DNA from: JACJYE01 sp964432875
GTDB taxonomy: Bacteria; Bacteroidota; Bacteroidia; Chitinophagales; Saprospiraceae
Length of the DNA stretch: 21,216 nt
Assembly (NCBI GenBank): GCA_964432875.1
Contig: CAYSPJ010000091.1
Location: 1-21,216, forward strand
Reading direction: 5' to 3'
The notes beneath the pieces are model-generated. The model saw only the letters and a program-made list of their open reading frames with translations. It was not told where the DNA came from and searched no databases. Shown here in pieces: positions 1-8,004 of the stretch. A program made the translations under genes and the position numbers. Within the stretch, counting starts at the first letter, position 1, and every line of letters starts with the position of its first letter.

Positions 1-737
1 GCGATTTCGTGAAAGCCCATGAGCATATCGTGGTAAGGGCCCAGCCATTCGGTAGCGTCGATGATGCCGCGCTCCAGGCCGGTATATATCTCGCCGCCGG
101 CCAGCAGCACCGGGGCGCCGCCCGCCTTTTCCAGGACCTTGCCGCCCAGTCCGGGGATGCGCATCTTCAAGCCCTTCAGGCTGCCGATGCTGTCAATCTC
201 GCGGTTGAACCAGCCGCCCATCTGGACGCCGGTACTGCCGCCGGGCATGGGCACCAGGTTGAAATCCCGGTAGAGCTCTTCCCATAGCCCCCAACCACCG
301 CCGCTGAGGAGCCAGGAGTTGAGCTGCTGAGCGTTCATGCCGAAAGGCACCGAGGCAAAAAACTGGCCTGCAGGGGCTTTACCCGCCCAGTAGTAAGCCG
401 AGCCAGAACCCATCTCCACCCCGCCAGAGCGCACGGCATCGAAGGCTTCCAGCGCTGGCACCAGCTCGCCTCCGCCATAGACCTTGACCTCGATACGCCC
501 ACCCGACAGGGCGTTGATCAGCTCGGCATACTTGCTACAAGCCTCCCCGATGATGGGGAAGTTGGGCGGCCAGGTAGTGGTCATCTTCCAGCGGTAGCGC
601 TTGGCGGTAATGATGCCTGGCGAACTGCCCTCGCCTTCCTGCGCCAAGCTCTTCCCGCCCAATCCACGGATGAGGAAAGGCAGGGAGATGGTGCCTAGCG
701 CCAGGCCTTTGAAGAAGGTTTTGCGGGTAAGTTTCAT
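1..737 (-). CDS. TRAP transporter solute-binding protein, TakP/DctP type (3' end outside window)
   Basis: Periplasmic solute-binding subunit of a tripartite ATP-independent (TRAP) transporter, probably for a 2-oxoacid or related organic acid. About 245 N-terminal residues are present of a family that is usually near 360; the window edge cuts the rest. The start ATG (735-737) is followed by an export signal, MKLTRKTFFKGLALGTISLP, which resembles a twin-arginine signal with RK in place of RR. The mature part carries the TakP-like blocks YGGGELVPALEAFDAV, YYWAGKAPAGQFFASVPFGM, GVQMGGWFNREI, LKGLKMRIPG and IIDATEWLGPYHDM, which include the region of the family's ligand-binding Gln, Arg and Glu-Trp residues. 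The membrane subunits are not in the window and would be expected further down the minus strand. No perfect promoter lies directly upstream; the TATCTTTG element at 926-933 may serve it. Family assignment is firm, the ligand is inferred. Confidence 0.9.
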   Translation of the reverse strand, partial: MKLTRKTFFKGLALGTISLPFLIRGLGGKSLAQEGEGSSPGIITAKRYRWKMTTTWPPNFPIIGEACSKYAELINALSGGRIEVKVYGGGELVPALEAFDAVRSGGVEMGSGSAYYWAGKAPAGQFFASVPFGMNAQQLNSWLLSGGGWGLWEELYRDFNLVPMPGGSTGVQMGGWFNREIDSIGSLKGLKMRIPGLGGKVLEKAGGAPVLLAGGEIYTGLERGIIDATEWLGPYHDMLMGFHEI

Positions 738-784
738 ATTTTTAATTTAGTTGAGCGCCTTTTTCACAAAATCAGGCCCTCTCT

Positions 785-897
785 TTACATGTCTTCATTA
801 GCTTGATAAACGCTAATCATTGCATAGACCACTCTCAGGAAGCGGCCATCTGGTTGATCAGCTGGTGAAGATTAGTGCGAAGTTCTGCAGCACTCAT
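785..897 (-). pseudogene. Antitoxin-like small gene remnant, frameshifted
   Basis: An ATG (895-897) lies about 30 nt downstream of a perfect TATCTTTG promoter element and opens a 20-codon frame, MSAAELRTNLHQLINQMAAS, ending in TGA at 835-837. From 844 the neighbouring frame reads on as RFLRVVYAMISVYQANEDM and stops with TAA at 785-787. Together they resemble the N-terminus of short Bacteroidota antitoxin-like proteins, which open with an ELRxxLHxLI helix followed by a D/E-RFLxVVxAM helix. Loss of one base in a GAC codon near 845-846 would explain the switch. Only about 40 of a usual 70-90 residues remain, and no toxin gene follows: the TRAP gene begins 47 nt further on. The family resemblance is from memory and not from an alignment. 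The frameshift itself is directly visible. Confidence 0.55.
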
Positions 898-925
898 AAA
901 AATATTATTTTGAGTTGTAGGTGTA

Positions 926-933
926 CAAAGATA
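926..933 (-). promoter_or_regulatory. Bacteroidota -7 promoter element TATCTTTG
   Basis: Perfect TAnnTTTG on the minus strand, 28 nt before the ATG of the antitoxin-like remnant. A TTG triplet at 955-957 sits 21 nt upstream, the spacing expected of a -33 element. It may now drive the TRAP binding-protein gene with a long leader. Confidence 0.6.
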
Positions 934-986
934 AGGCATTGGGAACAAATCCCCCAAGCCAGAAGCGGGGCGTAAACCAAAATTTT

Positions 987-3293
987 TCACCTCACCACCA
1001 CCCTGGCCGTACCGCTCTGCCTGCCATCCTCGCTCTGCATCCGCAGCTGATACACCCCTGTCGGCAACCCCAGCAGGCTTATTTCCAATATTAGGCTGCC
1101 AGCGCCGCGCACCGTCTGCACCAGGCAGCCCCGGGCGTCGAACAGCCGCACCGCTCCGATCGGGGCAGTGGATTCGAGCATCAGCCAGGAATGGGCAGGG
1201 TTGGGGTAAACTCTCAGCATGCCCGGGGATGGCTCGGTGACTGCGACGAGCAGCTCGGCAAAAATCGATGTGGAGACGGCGGGGCAACCGTTGATATCAA
1301 TCACCTCCACCCAGTAGTCGCCGGTGGCTTGCACCAGATGCGTCGGGCCTTCCGCTCCAACGATCGGCTCGCCGTTCAGATACCACTGATAGGCCATCGC
1401 AGGGGAAGAGGCCAGCAGGGTGTCGCCCTGCAGTTCTACGGTAGGGATAATCGGCTCGGAATAAGCGGATACCAAATCCAAGCTCACCTCTATCGCACAG
1501 CTTTCATTGAAGATAAACAGTCGGTATGAGCCATTTTCTGTGATGGCGTGCTCCTGGTGCCTCAAAGTGTCTGTTGCGGCGCTGCCTTCGAGCGAGATGG
1601 CATAGCTCTGTTCAGCCAGATTCAACAGCAGCAGGCGGATGGTGTCGTAGCCCTGGCAGGCAGGCTCGGGCAAGACGAGGGTGAAATCATCAGGCGAAGG
1701 GGCTGGAGCAATAGCCACTTCCAATGCATCAGACCAATCACTACAGCTTCCAAAGCTGACCTGTACCCGGTATAATCCGCTTTCAAAGACGGCCAATTCT
1801 GCCGATACCCCTTCCTGCAGCAGCACATCGCCGCGATACCAGGCGTACGAATCGCCTGGCGATGGTGTGGAGAGCAGCAGCGGCACCTCCGTCTCACAAA
1901 TGGCCAGGCGCGGCCCGCCCGGCAATACCGCCTCTGGCTGAGGGCTGAAAAGCAATTCGACTACCTCCGAGGTATCCCGGCAGCCTCCGTCGAAAGCGAT
2001 CAAGGCATAGGCGCCCGATTCAGTAGCGTACAAAACCGGGCCGGTGTTGGGCAACGGCGCACCATCTTTCATCCAGCGATACCCGGAATAAAGCGCCGGA
2101 TTGCGGGTGGCCAGCACTGCCGTATCGCCCAGGCAAAGCTCCGGAGCGGCAAAGGCCTCCAGGCTGGCATCCACCGGCGCAGGCGGCGTAAGCTCGATGC
2201 TGTCCAGCTTCAGCACAAACAAGCCGTTGGTAATATCCGAAGCGATGATGTTGCCGGAAGGCAAAAAAGGATACACGCCCCAGCAGCCCTCGTAGCCGTT
2301 GTAGTTCACACTTTGGGGATAGGTGTCGTAATACGCGGCGCGCTCCACATTCAGTGGGTCAGAAAGGTCATATACCTGGACGCCATCGTGGTAATAAGAC
2401 AGGAAGGCATAGTCGCCCCGCACAAAGGGGTTGTGGACGATGCTGTTGGGGAAATCCGGCCCGAGGAGCTGCGATTTGAACAGGCTCAACAAAGCGACAT
2501 CAGCCGGGTTGGACACTTCCACCAGCTTGAGGCTGCGGCCGTGGGTCTCATCGGCAAAGACCAGCTTACTGCCGTCTTCCGTGAGCCAACTGGAATGGTT
2601 GTAGCCTTGCTCGGGATAAGTCGTATAGGTGCCGAGCGTCACGAGTTGCTGCGGATTGGCAAAATCATAAATCGCCAAGCCGTTGGAGCCATGCGAACAG
2701 TAGCCGATATTGTCGCGCACGTGGATATCGTGGATATAGCCCCCCGGTAGCAGCACATCGGCCAGCACTGGCGGGGCTACCGGATCAGCTGCCAGATCGA
2801 GGATGATGGTCCCGTTGCTGCGGGTATTCGCGCCGGCCAGATAGAGCCGGCCCTGAGGTTGGTCGATATAGAGGTTGTGAGCGCGTTGAAAAACGTCGGT
2901 CATTTGGTTGACCTGGAGGACGGTATCAGGCAATTGGCTCAGATCAAAGACCATCAGGCCATCAGTGCCCTGATCGGCTACAGCGTAGGCATAGTGGCCA
3001 TAGGTTTTGAAATCCCGCCAAACCGAATTGACGGACCCAGGGAAACGAGCAACCTCCCGGAGTTCGGCCGGATTGGTCACCTCAATAAAATGGATGAAGC
3101 GCGCCGAGCCCAGGATGGCGTATTCCCGGCCCTGGCAGTCAACATACCCCCAAATATCGTTGTATTTCAAAAAACCCGAAGCCATGGGCAAGCCCTCTTC
3201 GTCCCAGTTTGCCAACAGGGACATATCCAGGCGGTCCTGGCTAAAAACGAATAATGGCAAGAGTAGCGCGATGAGCAAAGAAAAAGGTTGCAT
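987..3293 (-). CDS. Secreted choice-of-anchor B (LVIVD-repeat) protein with T9SS type A sorting domain
   Basis: A 768-residue exported protein of unknown function. Residues 1-18 form a signal peptide (hydrophobic core LLIALLLPLFVFS). Residues about 20-375 match the choice-of-anchor B family: they contain YNDIWGYVDCQGREYAILGS, then SVWRDFKTYGHYAYAVAD, then repeated blades such as GLMVFDLSQLP, GLAIYDFANP and GVQVYDLSDP, probably forming a beta-propeller. Three Ig/PKD-like modules follow, each with a motif of the type YxWxxxG (YRWMKDG, YAWYRGD, YQWYLNG). The end, from about residue 695 (VYPNPAHSW to the final VVVR), is a type A C-terminal domain recognised by the T9SS, so the protein is expected on the cell surface or in the medium. 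It stands alone and is divergent from the ABC ATPase. No perfect TAnnTTTG element was found upstream of its start. Confidence 0.92.
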   Translation of the reverse strand: MQPFSLLIALLLPLFVFSQDRLDMSLLANWDEEGLPMASGFLKYNDIWGYVDCQGREYAILGSARFIHFIEVTNPAELREVARFPGSVNSVWRDFKTYGHYAYAVADQGTDGLMVFDLSQLPDTVLQVNQMTDVFQRAHNLYIDQPQGRLYLAGANTRSNGTIILDLAADPVAPPVLADVLLPGGYIHDIHVRDNIGYCSHGSNGLAIYDFANPQQLVTLGTYTTYPEQGYNHSSWLTEDGSKLVFADETHGRSLKLVEVSNPADVALLSLFKSQLLGPDFPNSIVHNPFVRGDYAFLSYYHDGVQVYDLSDPLNVERAAYYDTYPQSVNYNGYEGCWGVYPFLPSGNIIASDITNGLFVLKLDSIELTPPAPVDASLEAFAAPELCLGDTAVLATRNPALYSGYRWMKDGAPLPNTGPVLYATESGAYALIAFDGGCRDTSEVVELLFSPQPEAVLPGGPRLAICETEVPLLLSTPSPGDSYAWYRGDVLLQEGVSAELAVFESGLYRVQVSFGSCSDWSDALEVAIAPAPSPDDFTLVLPEPACQGYDTIRLLLLNLAEQSYAISLEGSAATDTLRHQEHAITENGSYRLFIFNESCAIEVSLDLVSAYSEPIIPTVELQGDTLLASSPAMAYQWYLNGEPIVGAEGPTHLVQATGDYWVEVIDINGCPAVSTSIFAELLVAVTEPSPGMLRVYPNPAHSWLMLESTAPIGAVRLFDARGCLVQTVRGAGSLILEISLLGLPTGVYQLRMQSEDGRQSGTARVVVR

Positions 3294-3359
3294 TCGTCAA
3301 TTAATTTAATCCGCCCGTAGGCAGGGTGAACAGGTTTAGATGGCGGGGGAGCAGCGGGG

Positions 3360-3387
3360 TTGAAGCTTCAGGGGGTTTTAGCTTCAA
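3360..3387. repeat. Inverted repeat in divergent spacer
   Basis: TTGAAGC (3360-3366) and GCTTCAA (3381-3387) form a perfect 7-bp stem around a 14-nt loop. The left part is also a 10-bp palindrome, TGAAGCTTCA (3361-3370). It lies between two divergent genes and has no T-run, so it is not an ordinary terminator. Its function is unknown. Confidence 0.5.
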
Positions 3388-3397
3388 GTACGTCGTT

Positions 3398-3432
3398 CTC
3401 GCAACTCGCAACTCGAAGCTCGCAACTCAACA
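3398..3432. repeat. Heptamer tandem repeat, consensus CTCGCAA
   Basis: Five consecutive 7-nt units: CTCGCAA, CTCGCAA, CTCGAAG, CTCGCAA, CTCAACA. Three units are exact and two are degenerate. The array ends about 30 nt upstream of the ABC gene's promoter element, in the spacer between divergent genes. It is a small variable-number type repeat without CRISPR-like spacers. Confidence 0.75.
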
Positions 3433-3463
3433 CCCTCCCCTGCATACTTCCCACAAAAATACT

Positions 3464-3471
3464 TAAATTTG
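3464..3471 (+). promoter_or_regulatory. -7 promoter element TAAATTTG for the ABC ATPase gene
   Basis: Perfect TAnnTTTG, 61 nt before the ATG at 3533. It predicts transcription starting near 3478. No clear -33 TTG is visible at the usual spacing. Confidence 0.55.
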
Positions 3472-3532
3472 CCACCACTTCCCGAAAGGAAACTGTTGGC
3501 ATGCATGCCAGCAGCCAAAATCCCATGGATGC

Positions 3533-5335
3533 ATGAGCAAAGATAAAATTTTAGCCGTCAATAATTTATCCGCTTCTTTTTTCACTGATGAAGGCGAGGT
3601 CAAAGCCGTCCGGCAGTCCAGTTTTGAGGTTTATCGGGGCGAAACGATAGGGATCGTCGGGGAGTCTGGCTCGGGCAAATCGGTCACAGCCCTATCGCTG
3701 ATGCGCTTGCTGCCCGCGCCAGTCGGCAAAATCGTGGGGGGCGAAGTGCTCTACTACCCCCAGGGCCAAGCCGAGCCGATCGACTTGCTAAAAGCCTCGC
3801 GCACGGAGATGCGGCGCTACCGGGGCAACGAGCTATCGATGATCTTCCAGGAGCCCATGTCTTCCCTCAACCCGGTTTTCCGCTGTGGCGATCAGGTAGC
3901 GGAAGCCATCCTGCTACATCAAAAAACCGACCCGCGCACGGCCCGGCAAAAGGTGCTGGAGCTTTTCGCGAAAGTACAACTGCCCGACCCGGAGCGGATT
4001 TACAGCGCCTATCCCCACCAGCTCTCTGGCGGGCAGAAGCAAAGGGTGATGATCGCCATGGCCATGTCCTGCCAGCCCGGCATCCTCATCGCCGACGAGC
4101 CGACGACCGCCCTGGATGTGACGGTGCAAAAAGCCATCCTCGATTTGATGAGCCAGCTCAAACAGGAGATGGGCTCATCCATTATCTTCATCACCCACGA
4201 CCTGGGCGTCATCGCTGAAATCGCCGACCGCGTCATCGTCATGTACAAAGGGCGCATCGTGGAAGAAGGGCCGGTGCTAGACATCTTCGCCAAGCCCCAA
4301 CACCCCTACACCAAAAGCCTGCTGGCCTGCCGCCCCCCCCTGGACCGCCGCCTGCGCCGCTTGCCAGTAGTGAGCGATTTCATGGAGGAGACCATTGAAA
4401 ACGACGAGGGCGTTTTATCTTTTAAAGAAAAAGTACGCTCCGTAGAGGCCGCCCTGGCCGCCGTGGAGCGCCCGGCCAACGAGACCCGCCAGCGGCTGGA
4501 GGATTTGAAATCGCGCGCTGCAGTGCTGGAAGTGGAGGGGCTCAAGACTTGGTTCCCTACACAAAAAAATTTCTGGGGCAAAACCAAGGCATACGTTAAA
4601 GCGGTTGATGACGTCAGCTTCGAGGTCTATGCCGGCGAGACCCTCGGCTTGGTCGGCGAATCAGGCTGCGGGAAAACCACCCTGGGCCGCAGCATCCTGG
4701 GCCTGACCGCCGCCACCGCTGGCGAGGTACGCTACAAAGGCGCATCCCTATTGGGCCTGAGCCCGAAAGAGCTGATGCCTTACCGCCAGGAAATGCAGAT
4801 TATCTTCCAGGATCCCTACTCCTCGCTCAACCCTCGCCTCACCATCGGCAAGGCCATCATGGAACCGATGCAGGTGCACCAGCTCTACAACAACGAGGAC
4901 GAGCGGCGCGAGCGCGCCCTACAACTCCTCGACGTAGTGAGCCTGGAGCCCAAGCACTTTAACCGCTACCCCCACGAGTTTTCCGGCGGGCAACGCCAGC
5001 GCATCGCCATCGCCCGCGCCTTGGCGCTCAACCCGAAATTCATCGTCTGCGATGAATCCGTCTCTGCCCTCGACGTCTCCGTCCAGGCTCAGGTACTCAA
5101 CTTGCTGCTGGAGCTGCGCGAGAAATACCGCTTCACTTACATCTTCATCTCTCACGACCTTTCCGTTGCTAAATTCATGAGTGACCGCATGATCGTCATG
5201 AACGAAGGTAAAATCGTGGAGCAAGGCCCGGCCGATGATATCTACTCTAACCCGCAGCAGCTCTACACCCAAAAGCTCATCGAGGCCATCCCTAAAGGGC
5301 GGGTGGAGGATGTAGCGCGGCGGCTGGAGAGGTAG
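3533..5335 (+). CDS. Fused double-NBD ABC transporter ATPase (oligopeptide/nickel/glutathione importer type)
   Basis: A 600-residue cytoplasmic ATPase with two complete nucleotide-binding domains in one chain, equivalent to DppD plus DppF or to GsiA/YejF. NBD1: Walker A GESGSGKS at 43-50, Q-loop FQEPMSSLNP near 105, signature LSGGQKQ at 164-170, Walker B ILIADEP at 184-190 and switch His222. NBD2: Walker A GESGCGKT at 375-382, FQDPYSSLNP near 425, signature FSGGQRQ at 483-489, Walker B FIVCDES at 503-509 and His541. Both sites look catalytic. After each NBD comes the oligopeptide-family tail (QHPYTKSLL and QQLYTQKLI). A charged linker at about 285-330 may be a coiled coil. Permease and binding-protein genes are not adjacent, so the substrate cannot be named. 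Other ATGs just upstream (3525, 3529) are out of frame. A weak terminator follows. Confidence 0.95.
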   Translation: MSKDKILAVNNLSASFFTDEGEVKAVRQSSFEVYRGETIGIVGESGSGKSVTALSLMRLLPAPVGKIVGGEVLYYPQGQAEPIDLLKASRTEMRRYRGNELSMIFQEPMSSLNPVFRCGDQVAEAILLHQKTDPRTARQKVLELFAKVQLPDPERIYSAYPHQLSGGQKQRVMIAMAMSCQPGILIADEPTTALDVTVQKAILDLMSQLKQEMGSSIIFITHDLGVIAEIADRVIVMYKGRIVEEGPVLDIFAKPQHPYTKSLLACRPPLDRRLRRLPVVSDFMEETIENDEGVLSFKEKVRSVEAALAAVERPANETRQRLEDLKSRAAVLEVEGLKTWFPTQKNFWGKTKAYVKAVDDVSFEVYAGETLGLVGESGCGKTTLGRSILGLTAATAGEVRYKGASLLGLSPKELMPYRQEMQIIFQDPYSSLNPRLTIGKAIMEPMQVHQLYNNEDERRERALQLLDVVSLEPKHFNRYPHEFSGGQRQRIAIARALALNPKFIVCDESVSALDVSVQAQVLNLLLELREKYRFTYIFISHDLSVAKFMSDRMIVMNEGKIVEQGPADDIYSNPQQLYTQKLIEAIPKGRVEDVARRLER

Positions 5336-5393
5336 GCTATATGTTAGGCTAGGCTAGAATTTGGCTGCCGCGGGCAGATCACCCTTCGTGCGC

Positions 5394-5414
5394 AGGGCCT
5401 ATTAGCCTTTTTTT
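5394..5414 (+). terminator. Weak Rho-independent terminator after the ABC ATPase gene
   Basis: A short stem AGGGC/GCCTT with loop CTATTA is followed directly by a run of T (seven consecutive T at 5408-5414, two of them in the stem). It lies about 60 nt after the stop codon. The short stem makes it weak. Confidence 0.45.
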
Positions 5415-5647
5415 GGTGCCCACATGCTCCTCAATGGGGAGGCTTGGCACGAATTTCACGGATGCTCACGGATTGGCCGGGCAGCCAATCTGTAAGTGCG
5501 GCAGGGCAGGGCGCTATAGCTGCCACAAGCGGGATTACCCCTTCTTTAGGGCAGGGCCAATTAGTTCTCGGAACCACCCTAGGTCGGATAAGGCATTAGC
5601 TTAAGCGCGAAAGCATTGCTTCCCTTTGCCTTACAAACTTGCCAAGC
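5415..5647. other. Gene-free convergent spacer with successive hairpins
   Basis: This is the rest of the 312-nt gap between the 3' ends of the ABC gene and pyrG. No credible coding frame is seen. Two further potential hairpins are visible. GTGCC (5416-5420) pairs with GGCAC (5446-5450), enclosing CTCC (5427-5430) paired with GGAG (5438-5441). A 10-bp stem with one G-T pair runs from 5468 to 5493, with GATTGGC facing GCCAATC around the loop CGGGCA. CACGGAT occurs twice, at 5454-5475. The stretch could be repeat debris or an unrecognised RNA; nothing further can be supported. Confidence 0.4.
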
Positions 5648-7267
5648 TCAGCCCAACCCATACTTCCGGTTTACGCAAGCCTTGATAAAGGCCACGAACA
5701 AGGGGTGCGGCTTCTCCACGGTGCTTTTCAGTTCCGGGTGGTACTGTACGCCGACGAACCAAGGGTGGTCTTTGAGCTCGACCACCTCTACCAGGCCCGA
5801 ATCGGGGTTGATGCCCGAGGGGATCATGCCGGCCTTCTCCATATCTTCAAGATAGAAGTTGTTGAATTCGTAGCGATGGCGATGGCGCTCGCTGATACTG
5901 AGGTGCCCGTAGGCCTGGCTGGCCTTGCTACGGCGGCGCAGTTCACAGGGGTAAGCGCCCAGGCGCATGGTGCCGCCTTTTTTAGTGATTTTTTTCTGCT
6001 CCGGCATCAGGTCAATGACGGGGTGGGCAGGCTTTGCAGTCACTTCGGTAGAGGAAGCGCCTTCCAAGCCCATCACGTTACGAGCAAATTCCACTACCGC
6101 GCACTGCATCCCCAGGCAAATGCCGAAGAAAGGGATGCCTTTTTCACGCACGTAGCGGATGGCGCGTATCTTGCCTTCGATACCCCGCTCACCAAAGCCT
6201 GGAGCTACCAGCACCCCGTCCACGCCGGCTAGCCGCTTGGCTAAATCTTCGTAATCGCCTTCCAGATGCTCCGCGTGGATAGCGTCCACTTTTACCTGGC
6301 ATTCATTAAGTGCGCCAGCATGGACAAAGGATTCGTGAATGGATTTGTAGGCGTCTTGCAGTTCATTATATTTGCCCACCAAGCCGATCTTCACTTCATA
6401 AGTCGGGCTTTTCAGCTTGCCCAGGAATTCCTTCCAGATGCGGAGATCGGGCTCTTTGCGGTCTTTAAGGCGCAGCTTCACCATCGCTACCGCGTCCAGT
6501 TTTTCACGCAACATGAGTAGGGGCACATCGTAGATGCTTTCGGCGTCGATGGCTTCGATGACGGAGCCGACGTCCACATTGCAAAACAAAGCTAGCTTGC
6601 GGCGGATATCCATGCTGATAGGATGCTCGGTGCGGCAGACCAGGATGTCGGGCTGAATGCCCGTATTGAGCAGCTCTTTAACCGAGTGCTGGGTAGGTTT
6701 GGTTTTTAGTTCCTTAGCCGCGCTGAGGTAGGGTATTAGGGTCAGGTGGATGACCAGGCAGTTGTCGCTGCCCAATTCCCAGCGCAATTGCCGCAACGAC
6801 TCTAAGTATGGCAGCGACTCGATATCGCCCACTGTGCCGCCCAGCTCCGTGATGACGATGTCGTAGATATTGCTCTGCCCGAGCAATTGTACACGGCGCT
6901 TGATCTCATCGGTGATGTGGGGGATGACCTGTACGGTTTTGCCCAGGTAATCGCCCGCCCGCTCTTTTTGGATGACCGTTTGGTAAATGCGCCCGGTAGT
7001 GACGTTATTGGCCTGGGAAGTTGGCGTGTTGAGGAAACGCTCATAATGGCCCAGGTCGAGGTCAGTTTCCGCGCCATCGTCGGTCACATAGCATTCGCCA
7101 TGCTCATAGGGGTTGAGCGTGCCGGGGTCCACGTTAATGTAGGGGTCGAATTTTTGGATGGTGACAGAAAAGCCGCGCGCTTGGAGCAGCTTGGCCAGGG
7201 ATGCGGCAATGATGCCTTTGCCCAAAGATGAAGTTACGCCTCCCGTAACAAAAATGTACTTGGTCAT
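5648..7267 (-). CDS. pyrG: CTP synthase
   Basis: Converts UTP to CTP using ATP and ammonia released from glutamine; the last step of de novo pyrimidine nucleotide synthesis, cytoplasmic. 539 residues, normal for the family. The N-terminal synthase domain starts MTKYIFVTGGVTSSLGKGII with the P-loop SSLGKG at 13-18, then KFDPYINVDPGTLNPYEHGE and DLDLGHYERF. The C-terminal class I glutamine amidotransferase domain (about 290-535) has the nucleophile Cys384 in FFGICLGMQCA and the catalytic pair His510/Glu512 in QYHPEL; the oxyanion-loop region APGFGERG is near 355. All key residues are present. It follows the acyltransferase gene on the same strand after 154 nt and probably has its own promoter: TATCTTTA, one mismatch from consensus, at 7309-7316. 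Confidence 0.98.
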   Translation of the reverse strand: MTKYIFVTGGVTSSLGKGIIAASLAKLLQARGFSVTIQKFDPYINVDPGTLNPYEHGECYVTDDGAETDLDLGHYERFLNTPTSQANNVTTGRIYQTVIQKERAGDYLGKTVQVIPHITDEIKRRVQLLGQSNIYDIVITELGGTVGDIESLPYLESLRQLRWELGSDNCLVIHLTLIPYLSAAKELKTKPTQHSVKELLNTGIQPDILVCRTEHPISMDIRRKLALFCNVDVGSVIEAIDAESIYDVPLLMLREKLDAVAMVKLRLKDRKEPDLRIWKEFLGKLKSPTYEVKIGLVGKYNELQDAYKSIHESFVHAGALNECQVKVDAIHAEHLEGDYEDLAKRLAGVDGVLVAPGFGERGIEGKIRAIRYVREKGIPFFGICLGMQCAVVEFARNVMGLEGASSTEVTAKPAHPVIDLMPEQKKITKKGGTMRLGAYPCELRRRSKASQAYGHLSISERHRHRYEFNNFYLEDMEKAGMIPSGINPDSGLVEVVELKDHPWFVGVQYHPELKSTVEKPHPLFVAFIKACVNRKYGLG

Positions 7268-7308
7268 GCCAATGTTTTTTGCGTTTTGCTAATCATCGTT
7301 ACGGGATG

Positions 7309-7316
7309 TAAAGATA
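7309..7316 (-). promoter_or_regulatory. Candidate -7 element TATCTTTA upstream of pyrG
   Basis: One mismatch from TAnnTTTG (final G replaced by A), 41 nt before the pyrG ATG. It is in the right place but less certain than the perfect matches elsewhere in the window. Confidence 0.35.
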
Positions 7317-7421
7317 GGGGTTGCAATCGAGAATAAGGGGGGAGAGAGATATATTTAAAAAATGCGCTTTAATATTTCACCTCCTGCCATTGAAGGATGT
7401 ATGCCGCAAGCGCAGCGCCAA

Positions 7422-8000
7422 TCAGGCATAGCGTTCGTCCAGGCTGAACCGTTGTGGGTATTTGCCCTGGATGGGGCGATAGAAATCCATGATTTTGCGC
7501 ATATCTGCCTCCAGGTCGCCAGAAGGTAAAATAACGGGCCCGACCCCAGCGACTTTATTGGCATAATCCAGATAGCCCAGGCAGATAGGCACCCCGGCTT
7601 TGAGGGCGGCGTAGTAGAAGCCCGTCTTCCACTGCGTGCGCAAGGAACGGGTGCCCTCTGGTGTGACCATGACGGCGATGCTGCCGTATTGTTCGAACAA
7701 AGTGGCCATGAGCTCTACATAACTAGGGCGCTCACCAGTATCCCGGCGCGGGCGGCGGTCGATCGGCAAACCACCCAACCACTTAATAAGGTGCTTCAAA
7801 GGGAAGCGCATCCACTCCTTTTTGATGGTGAACCGCAGGGGGATATCCATGATAAAAAAACTCAGGCGGGCATACCAGATATCCCAATTGGAAGTGTGGG
7901 GTGCCGCGATGATGACGCAGCGCTGCACCTCTGGCGGAATATCGGGCGCCATCCGCCAACCGGAAAGGCTCAGGAGAAATTTGGCAAGTTTTTTCCACAT
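7422..8000 (-). CDS. PlsC-type 1-acyl-glycerol-3-phosphate acyltransferase family protein
   Basis: A 192-residue membrane-associated acyltransferase of the lysophosphatidic acid acyltransferase fold, likely acting in phospholipid or other acyl-lipid synthesis. The catalytic HxxxxD motif is HTSNWD at 35-40. The substrate-binding block is PEGTRS at 114-119, followed by WKTGFYYAAL. An intermediate block, GGLPIDRR, is at 76-83. It is shorter than canonical PlsC (about 240 residues) and is the compact form found in many Bacteroidota, so the exact acceptor is uncertain. The start is unusual: the perfect promoter element TACCTTTG ends only 4 nt before the ATG, suggesting a leaderless or nearly leaderless mRNA. 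The next in-frame Met is residue 17, but the preceding MWKKLAKFLL fits the family's N-terminus. Its promoter is divergent from that of the PiT-like gene. Confidence 0.88.
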   Translation of the reverse strand: MWKKLAKFLLSLSGWRMAPDIPPEVQRCVIIAAPHTSNWDIWYARLSFFIMDIPLRFTIKKEWMRFPLKHLIKWLGGLPIDRRPRRDTGERPSYVELMATLFEQYGSIAVMVTPEGTRSLRTQWKTGFYYAALKAGVPICLGYLDYANKVAGVGPVILPSGDLEADMRKIMDFYRPIQGKYPQRFSLDERYA

Positions 8001-8004
8001 GCTT

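Noticed and set aside
835..1287. Minus-strand open frame of 150 codons overlapping the end of the choice-of-anchor B gene
   Set aside because: Most of it is an out-of-frame shadow of the T9SS domain; only its last 20 codons correspond to the antitoxin-like remnant.
3398..3432. Possible CRISPR array
   Set aside because: Units are 7 nt and contiguous with no spacers, and no cas genes are present.
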